Shown piece after piece: positions 6,374 to 10,964 of a stretch of 10,964 bases of DNA. The DNA is taken from the NCBI GenBank assembly GCA_016182225.1, contig JACOXV010000022.1, positions 1-10,964 on the forward strand. Reading direction: 5' to 3'. This DNA is from Candidatus Levyibacteriota bacterium (lineage in GTDB: Bacteria; Patescibacteriota; Microgenomatia; Levybacterales; UBA12049). The notes under the pieces are model-generated. The model was not told the DNA's origin. It did not search any database and worked only from the letters and a program-made list of their open reading frames with translations. Each line of letters begins with the position of its first letter. Position 1 is the stretch's first letter. Made by a program: the position numbers and the translations under genes.

Positions 6374-6631
6374 ATGGGAGAAGGAGATCCAACAGTTTTA
6401 ACTCAAGCAGAAATAGATCAAGGATTTCGTCCTGATGAAGAGGCAGATCTGGAAATTAGGGAAAGATTAAGATCGGGAGTAATGGATCCAGAGAATGATT
6501 TAGCAAACAGGAGAGAAGCCTCTGGCTTGAGTAGGAGAAGAGGCGTCCTAAGAGGGGAATCTTATCAGGAGCTTTTAGACAAAGGTCGAATCCTTGAAGT
6601 GCGAGATCACTTGAGACAAAGAGACGTATAG
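6374..6631 (+). CDS. Small charged protein of unknown function
   Basis: I do not recognise this 85-residue protein. It is very rich in Glu, Asp and Arg, has no cysteine or tryptophan, no hydrophobic stretch long enough for a membrane helix and no signal peptide, so it should be cytoplasmic. It looks mostly helical, with an acidic first third (PDEEADLEIRER, about 20-31), an Arg-rich middle (SGLSRRRGVLRG, 50-61) and a mixed-charge tail (ELLDKGRILEVRDHLRQR). The opposite charges could suit binding to a nucleic acid or protein partner, but nothing specific shows this. The case for a real gene is its ATG six bases after a perfect extended -10, implying a leaderless mRNA, and its fit between the terminator upstream and the pyrG promoter 17 bases downstream. 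No Shine-Dalgarno is present. Confidence 0.6.
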   Translation: MGEGDPTVLTQAEIDQGFRPDEEADLEIRERLRSGVMDPENDLANRREASGLSRRRGVLRGESYQELLDKGRILEVRDHLRQRDV

Positions 6632-6648
6632 ATTATTGTTCCCTCAAT

Positions 6649-6678
6649 TTGACTAATTTCTGGCAATTCGGGTATAAT
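6649..6678 (+). promoter_or_regulatory. pyrG promoter, leaderless
   Basis: TTGACT (6649-6654) and a perfect TATAAT (6673-6678) are 18 bases apart. Only five bases separate the -10 from the pyrG GTG at 6684, so the first transcribed base should be at or next to the start codon. It is one of the two best promoters in the window. Confidence 0.75.
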
Positions 6679-6683
6679 AGATT

Positions 6684-8396
6684 GTGCCCGATAGAAATAA
6701 AAAAACCTTGCTTGCCGGCAGACAGGATAAAAGAGTTAAATACATTTTTGTCTCCGGCGGAGTCATTTCAGGCATCGGAAAGGGCATAGCCTCAGCATCA
6801 ATTTCACTTCTCCTAAAATCTGCAGGATATAAAGTTTCCCCGATTAAATTTGAAAATTATCTTAATCTCGATGCAGGAACAATTAATCCCATCGAACACG
6901 GAGACCCTTTTCTCTGTGAAGATGGTACAGAAGCAGACATGGATATAGGCACCTATGAGAAGTTTTTAGGTGAAGATATGAGAAAAGATAACTTTGTAAC
7001 AATGGGTGAAATTTACTCAACTGTAATTGAAAGAGAAAGGAGATTCGAATACAAAGGAGAAGACGTTGAAGCAATCCCCCATATTACTGATGAAATAATA
7101 AGAAAACTTAAGGAGTTGGGCCAGAAAAAAAATGCGGATATTGTTGTTATTGAACTAGGCGGAACAGCTGGGGAGTATCAAAATGTTTTTTACTATGAAG
7201 CTTCCAGAATAATGACTCTTAAAAACCCTGGAGATGTTTTACATATTCATGTAAGCTATGTACCTACTCCAGCTCATTTAGGAGAACCGAAGACAAAACC
7301 TACTCAATTATCAGTTCGAACACTAAATTCCCTCGGAATTCAACCGGATTTTATAATTACCAGATCAGAGAGGTTCCTTGATCAGAGAAGGAGAGACCGT
7401 TTGGCACTTTTTTGCAATATAGAACCTGAGAATGTTATCTCTAGTCCTGATTTGCCATCTGTTTATGAAGTGCCTTTAGTTCTTCAAAAGCAAGATCTTG
7501 CAAGAAAAATCCTACATAAGTTTAATCTTGAATTAAAAGGTCACGATCTTAAAAAATGGTCTGAATTTGTTGAAAGCATTAAGAAAGTTAAGGAACAGGA
7601 AAAATATATAAACATTGCAATAGTTGGAAAGTATTTTGGCACGGGAGATTATGAACTTCGAGATTCTTATGCTGCACTTTTTGACGCGCTGGACCATGCA
7701 TCTTATAAGCTTGGAGTAGGTGTTAAAACGTATTGGATTGATGCACAAAAAATAGAAAATGGAGAAAATTTGGAGAAGCTTATAGGCAGACCTGATGGTT
7801 TGATCGTTCCTATAGGTTGGGGAATAAGAGGAGCAGAGGGGATGATAAAAGCTGCGGGATACGCAAGAGACAAAAAAATTCCATACCTTGGTCTATGTTA
7901 TGGAATGCAGCTGGCAGTTGTTTCTTATGCGAGAGATATTCTGAAAATTAAAGATGCTAACACTGAAGAAAATGATGAGAAAGGAAAAAATCACGTAATT
8001 CATCTTATGCCAAAACAAAAAGAAATAATGCAGCGTCGAGCATATGGGGGAACCATGAGGCTCGGTGGATGGAAAGCGGTTGTTAAACAGGAAACAATTG
8101 CCTACAAGCTTTATGAGAAATACAATGATTTTATAGATAAATCAAAAGGACTAACCTCCGAAAGGCACAGGCACAGGTATGAGTTTAATGATGAATATTC
8201 AAATAGGTTTGAAAAGGCGGGGTTAATTATAAGTGCCAGGTCAGTTGAGGAGAATTTGGTAGAAATTGTGGAACTCTCTCAAAAAGATCATCCTTTTTAT
8301 CTCGGAACTCAAGGTCATCCCGAATATAAAAGCAGGCCCCTTAATCCCCATCCGTTGTTTTTAGGCTTCATCGAGGCATGCATAAAAAATAATTGA
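6684..8396 (+). CDS. pyrG: CTP synthase
   Basis: CTP synthase converts UTP to CTP with ATP and glutamine. The synthetase domain (about 18-290) has SGGVISGIGKGI (24-35, P-loop-like), EDGTEADMDIG (79-89) and IELGGTAGE (156-164), which keep the expected Mg-binding Asp80 and Glu157, then IPHIT (131-135) and KTKPTQ (203-208). The class I glutaminase domain (about 308-570) has nucleophile Cys405 in GLCYGMQ and the His545/Glu547 pair in GHPEY, plus RHRHRYEFN (494-502). It is a divergent member: the usual PGGFG-RG oxyanion loop reads PIGWGIRG (376-383), and KLDPYLNVDPGT reads KFENYLNLDAGT (55-66). It has 570 residues against about 545 in E. coli. About 17 residues precede the usual KYIFV start; no start codon exists nearer, and the GTG sits on a leaderless promoter, so the extension is probably real. 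Confidence 0.96.
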   Translation: MPDRNKKTLLAGRQDKRVKYIFVSGGVISGIGKGIASASISLLLKSAGYKVSPIKFENYLNLDAGTINPIEHGDPFLCEDGTEADMDIGTYEKFLGEDMRKDNFVTMGEIYSTVIERERRFEYKGEDVEAIPHITDEIIRKLKELGQKKNADIVVIELGGTAGEYQNVFYYEASRIMTLKNPGDVLHIHVSYVPTPAHLGEPKTKPTQLSVRTLNSLGIQPDFIITRSERFLDQRRRDRLALFCNIEPENVISSPDLPSVYEVPLVLQKQDLARKILHKFNLELKGHDLKKWSEFVESIKKVKEQEKYINIAIVGKYFGTGDYELRDSYAALFDALDHASYKLGVGVKTYWIDAQKIENGENLEKLIGRPDGLIVPIGWGIRGAEGMIKAAGYARDKKIPYLGLCYGMQLAVVSYARDILKIKDANTEENDEKGKNHVIHLMPKQKEIMQRRAYGGTMRLGGWKAVVKQETIAYKLYEKYNDFIDKSKGLTSERHRHRYEFNDEYSNRFEKAGLIISARSVEENLVEIVELSQKDHPFYLGTQGHPEYKSRPLNPHPLFLGFIEACIKNN

Positions 8397-8421
8397 GAAT
8401 TTTAAAGCTTTAAGCTATAAT
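8393..8421 (+). promoter_or_regulatory. rplS operon promoter with palindromic spacer
   Basis: TTGAGA (8393-8398), overlapping the pyrG stop codon, is 17 bases from a perfect TATAAT (8416-8421). Nine bases separate the -10 from the rplS ATG, giving a leader of about 2-3 nucleotides. The spacer contains the perfect 12-base palindrome TTAAAGCTTTAA (8402-8413), which could be an operator or simply AT-rich DNA. Confidence 0.75.
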
Positions 8422-8430
8422 GTAGACCTT

Positions 8431-8712
8431 ATGTTAAAGACAATCGATTTTAGACCAGGCGACATTATTCGAGTTTTTTCAAAAATCAGAGAGGGTGAGA
8501 AAACCAGAACTCAGGTTTTTGAAGGAGCTGTTTTGCAAATTAAAGGCAGAGGAGAGAATAAAACATTTACTGTCAGAAAAATGGTTGGGGGTACTGGAGT
8601 AGAGAGAATTTGGCCTGTTAATTCCCCAAACATAGAAGACGTAAAATTAAAGGAACATCCTAAAAAAACTCCAAGAAGAGCAAGACTATATCATTTGAGA
8701 TCCACAAAATAA
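8431..8712 (+). CDS. rplS: Ribosomal protein bL19
   Basis: bL19 is a large-subunit protein at the interface with the 30S subunit. The 93 residues carry the family core: FRPGDIIRV (7-15), REGEKTRTQVFEGAVLQ (20-36), TFTVRKM (45-51), GVERIWPVNSP (56-66) and RRARLYHLR (82-90). It is shorter than the usual 110-120 residues at both ends: the N-terminal helix of about 13 residues before FRPGD is absent, and the basic tail (GKAARI-type in E. coli) is replaced by STK. No upstream in-frame start fits, because the promoter -10 is just ahead. It is the first gene of the run with the yraN-like gene (3 bases on) and DUF763, a place where many bacteria also have rnhB or lepB (not seen here). Confidence 0.95.
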   Translation: MLKTIDFRPGDIIRVFSKIREGEKTRTQVFEGAVLQIKGRGENKTFTVRKMVGGTGVERIWPVNSPNIEDVKLKEHPKKTPRRARLYHLRSTK

Positions 8713-8715
8713 TAA

Positions 8716-9078
8716 ATGAGGATTGTAAATCCTACTGCCATAAAAGGCGAAAACATTGCCTGTGACTACCTGAGAAAAAAGGGTTATAAAATAATTGAAA
8801 GAAACTTCAGAAAAGGGTACGGCGAAATAGACATCATTGCTATTCAAGGACGGACCTTGGTTTTTGTTGAAGTAAAGACCCGAAGCACAAATCTTTACGG
8901 TACTCCTTTCGAACAGATATCATATTTCAAACTAAAATCTCTTATAAAAACAGCGGAATTTTATAAACACACTCATAAAGGTCTTCCCGATAGTTTGAGA
9001 ATCGATGCAGTCGGCATACTGCTTGATCCGAGCAATAATTTGGATAAAATAGAGCTGATTGAAAATATTTCTGGATGA
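8716..9078 (+). CDS. yraN: YraN/UPF0102 family putative nuclease
   Basis: This is a 120-residue UPF0102 protein with a restriction-endonuclease-like fold; the cellular role is not established. It shows the family marks in order: KGENIACDYLRKKGY (10-24), RNFRKGYGEIDIIA (29-42), FVEVKTR (50-56) and RIDAVGI (95-101). The Asp39, Glu52 and Lys54 pattern (D...E-x-K) is what a metal-dependent nuclease of this fold uses, so the active site appears intact. The length is typical. The ATG follows the rplS stop after only three bases (TAA TAA ATG), without a Shine-Dalgarno, and the end overlaps the next start as ATGA, pointing to translational coupling across the operon. A position next to rplS is common for this family. 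Confidence 0.92.
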   Translation: MRIVNPTAIKGENIACDYLRKKGYKIIERNFRKGYGEIDIIAIQGRTLVFVEVKTRSTNLYGTPFEQISYFKLKSLIKTAEFYKHTHKGLPDSLRIDAVGILLDPSNNLDKIELIENISG

Positions 9079-10283
9079 AACGAGGAATTGCTACATTTAC
9101 ACTTGATAATGGAAAGTGTCCGCCATGGCTTTTCGAAAGAATGGTAAAGCTTGGCAGGTCTATGACAGACGTTTTGATAGAAGAATATGGACCGGATGAA
9201 TATATAAAGAGAATTGCAGACCCTGTTTGGTTTCAGTCATTGGGAACAGTACTTGCTTTTGACTGGAATGCTTCCGGTTTGACAACCATCTTAACCGCTG
9301 CATTGAAAGAGGCAATTCGTGGAAGAGAAAAAGAGCTCGGAATTTTTATCGCGGGAGGAAAAGGTGCGACTTCAAGAAAAACTCCCGATCAGATCGCTGA
9401 GTGGGGAAGAGTATTAAGTCTTCCCCAAACCGTCACAGACAAACTTGTTTACTCCTCAAAAATGTCTGCAAAAGTTGATTCCTCTCTTATTCAAGACGAT
9501 TACACACTTTATCACCACGCCTTTTTCTTTAGTCGAAATGGAGCGTGGACTGTGGTTCAACAGGGAATGAATACCGAAAACGCTACAGCCCGACGTTACC
9601 ATTGGTACAGCGATAATCCAGCGGATATTACATTTACAGAAGAACCACACAAGGGGATTGCATCACAGTTATTCAGGAAGCAAACAAGGAATTTAGTCGC
9701 GAAGAAAAGCAAAAAGAACAAAGATATCTCAATTGAGCTTGTCGATTCAGGATACAAAACTCTTATGAAAGACATTGAATTACTCCGAAAACACTCGGGA
9801 GCTGTCTCTCGAATGATCGCCTTCAAACAAAACTCATCCCATAGCGCGCCAGCCTTGCAAGGCCAGGCCTTAGGAGGCTATGTAGGGCAGCAGGAGTTTG
9901 TGTTTGCGGAGTTTGACGGAGTGGAGTTTGCCCATCATCAAGTTGAAATGGAAGATTTTACTAAGAGCAAATATTTGGAAAAAATTTTACAAAAAGTTAC
10001 TTATGAAACTCCTGCGGATTTTGAAAGTTTGCTTTCGATTAAAGGAGTGGGAGGAAAAACAATCCGGGCTCTTAGCTTAGTCAGTGAAATCATCTACGGC
10101 GCAGAACCCTCATATCAGGATCCTGCGCGCTATTCTTTTGCTCACGGCGGAAAGGATGCCACTCCTTATCCTATCGATCGACAGACTTATGACCAAACAA
10201 TTGAGATACTTCAGACAACAGTTCGAAAAGCAAAAATTAATCCCATCGAAAAAGACAAAGCCCTCCGAAGAATTTCGAAATAA
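9075..10283 (+). CDS. DUF763 family protein with helix-hairpin-helix
   Basis: This is a 402-residue member of DUF763, a family found in archaea and some bacteria with no established function. Family landmarks visible: MKRGIA start, PPWLFERM (16-23), EEYGPDEYIKRIADPVWFQ (36-54), IFIAGGKGATSRKTP (90-104), YHHAFFF (146-152), QQGMNTENATARRYHW (162-177) and EEPH (189-192). A DNA-binding-type helix-hairpin-helix follows, FESLLSIKGVGGKTIRAL (316-333), then DPARYSFAHGGKD (349-361) and PIDR (366-369). Clustered His, Asp and Glu residues suggest metal binding, and the HhH suggests nucleic acid contact; both are inferences. It overlaps the yraN-like gene by four bases (ATGA), linking two probable nucleic-acid proteins. 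The segment around residues 250-300 carries a GC-rich palindrome cluster and looks less conserved than its flanks. The end lies 51 bases from the convergent uvrB stop, with no clear terminator. Confidence 0.9.
   Translation: MKRGIATFTLDNGKCPPWLFERMVKLGRSMTDVLIEEYGPDEYIKRIADPVWFQSLGTVLAFDWNASGLTTILTAALKEAIRGREKELGIFIAGGKGATSRKTPDQIAEWGRVLSLPQTVTDKLVYSSKMSAKVDSSLIQDDYTLYHHAFFFSRNGAWTVVQQGMNTENATARRYHWYSDNPADITFTEEPHKGIASQLFRKQTRNLVAKKSKKNKDISIELVDSGYKTLMKDIELLRKHSGAVSRMIAFKQNSSHSAPALQGQALGGYVGQQEFVFAEFDGVEFAHHQVEMEDFTKSKYLEKILQKVTYETPADFESLLSIKGVGGKTIRALSLVSEIIYGAEPSYQDPARYSFAHGGKDATPYPIDRQTYDQTIEILQTTVRKAKINPIEKDKALRRISK
9851..9879 (+). repeat. Nested palindrome cluster inside the DUF763 gene
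   Basis: Within 29 bases there are three overlapping inverted repeats: GCCTTGCAAGGC (9852-9863, perfect 12-base palindrome), AAGGCC-A-GGCCTT (9859-9871) and an outer AGCCT/AGGCT pair (9851-9855 with 9875-9879). The stretch is clearly GC-richer than the gene around it and is translated in frame (about residues 260-269). It may be a small palindromic insertion or a repeat copy present elsewhere in the genome. Confidence 0.5.
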
Positions 10284-10312
10284 TTCCTTATGTGTCTACG
10301 TAGAACGAACCT

Positions 10313-10334
10313 GGTGTGGGAAAGGTGTGGGAAA
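10313..10334 (+). repeat. Perfect 11-base tandem duplication between convergent genes
   Basis: GGTGTGGGAAA occurs twice without a gap (10313-10323 and 10324-10334), ending right at the uvrB stop codon. Just before it is the 10-base palindrome TCTACGTAGA (10295-10304). No intrinsic terminator is recognisable in this 51-base gap. Confidence 0.6.
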
Positions 10335-10964
10335 CTATTGTTTGAGTAGTTTGATTTGATCGCGGAGGATTGCTGCGGTTTCAAAGTCTAGTTCTTTTGC
10401 AGACTCTCTCATTTCTGCTGTCAACCTTCGTATCAAGATGTCTTTTTCATCTGGGAGAAGGATTTCTTTTTTTTGAAGTTTTAATATAAAGTCTGCTGAC
10501 TTCTTATCCTCTTCTTCTTGCTCTATAAGCCTTGCCCTTATTGCTTTTTGGATTGAGGTGGGTTTAATTTTGTATTTTTTGTTATATTTGATCTGAACTT
10601 CTCTTCTTCTTTCAACTTCTTTTATGGCATTTATCATAGACCCAGTTTTATTGTCTGCATACATTATTACTTCGGAATCCACGTGACGCGCAGCCCTCCC
10701 CATGATCTGAATAAGAGAAGCCTTACTTCTTAAAAAACCTTCTTTATCAGCGTCAAGGATTGCCACAAGAGATACTTCCGGAAGATCTAGTCCTTCCCTT
10801 AATAAATTTATTCCCACCAACACATTATAATCACCTCGTCTAAGTTTATCGAGCTCGTCCTGCCGATCTAATGTCTCAATATCGGAGTGAAGATAAGATA
10901 CTTTTATTCCGCGTTCTTTAAGAAAAGAGGACAAATCCTCAGCCATTCTTTTAGTCAAGGTAGT
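10335..10964 (-). CDS. uvrB: UvrB, excinuclease ABC subunit B (C-terminal part only)
   Basis: UvrB verifies and holds damaged DNA in nucleotide excision repair and recruits UvrC. Only about 209 C-terminal residues lie in the window; the 5' part of the gene, with the first helicase motifs and beta-hairpin, is beyond the right edge. The frame is open to the end: the first in-window residues TLTKRMAEDL match the start of the second helicase domain. The helicase motifs NVLVGINLLREGLDLPEVSL and QIMGRAARH follow, then the C-terminal UVR helical hairpin (LTAEMRESAKELDFETAA) that contacts UvrC. The protein ends normally at ...KLLKQ with a TAG stop. A TTG or ATG near 10944-10958 should not be taken as the start. 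It is convergent with the DUF763 gene. Confidence 0.96.
   Translation of the reverse strand, partial: TTLTKRMAEDLSSFLKERGIKVSYLHSDIETLDRQDELDKLRRGDYNVLVGINLLREGLDLPEVSLVAILDADKEGFLRSKASLIQIMGRAARHVDSEVIMYADNKTGSMINAIKEVERRREVQIKYNKKYKIKPTSIQKAIRARLIEQEEEDKKSADFILKLQKKEILLPDEKDILIRRLTAEMRESAKELDFETAAILRDQIKLLKQ

Noticed and set aside
10084..10359. Plus-strand ORF of 91 codons overlapping the DUF763 3' end
   Set aside because: It is a frame-shifted shadow of DUF763, which keeps its conserved motifs (ARYSFAHGGKD, PIDR) to the end in the main frame.
1..10964. TGA read as an amino acid
   Set aside because: pyrG and the yraN-like gene end at TGA exactly where their families end, and no conserved gene needs read-through.
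1..10964. CRISPR array, insertion sequence, prophage or defence system
   Set aside because: No regularly spaced repeats, transposase or integrase motifs, terminal inverted repeats or known defence domains were seen on either strand.

Overview
The window is an AT-rich bacterial chromosome segment that fits a small-genome candidate phylum (CPR/Patescibacteria, most likely Microgenomates-like). That placement is an inference. It rests on low GC, gene gaps of only a few bases, tRNAs without encoded CCA, a short ribosomal protein L19, a divergent CTP synthase, and promoters whose -10 box lies almost on the start codon. TGA is used as a stop (pyrG and the yraN-like gene end in TGA), so the TGA-as-glycine code of Gracilibacteria is not in use.

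Layout. Positions 1-4430 hold a tight minus-strand operon, read polX, lemA, htpX, murT. It joins a PHP-containing DNA polymerase X, a LemA-family membrane protein, the HtpX membrane protease and MurT, the ligase half of the lipid II amidating enzyme (murT runs off the left edge). A compact divergent promoter region (4441-4506) separates it from a plus-strand block: tRNA-Asp(GUC), a membrane-anchored double-LysM protein, tRNA-Gly(CCC) and a glycerophosphodiesterase-like protein that lacks one expected active-site histidine. Positions 6122-6373 are non-coding or weakly coding, with hairpins, a strong bidirectional terminator and a minus-strand promoter and Shine-Dalgarno pair in front of a doubtful 56-codon ORF. 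A short charged orphan protein follows, then pyrG, then an rplS / yraN-like / DUF763 run. The right end holds the convergent C-terminal third of uvrB, which enters from outside the window.

How the genes fit together. The left half is mainly cell-envelope work (murT, htpX, lemA, LysM protein, GDPD-like protein) mixed with repair (polX). The right half is nucleotide synthesis (pyrG), ribosome (rplS) and nucleic-acid processing (YraN-like nuclease fold, HhH-containing DUF763, UvrB). I see no CRISPR array, insertion sequence, prophage or recognisable defence system. The most notable signals are the repeated leaderless or near-leaderless gene starts, the altered GDPD active site, the structured interval at 6122-6322, and a local palindrome cluster inside the DUF763 gene.
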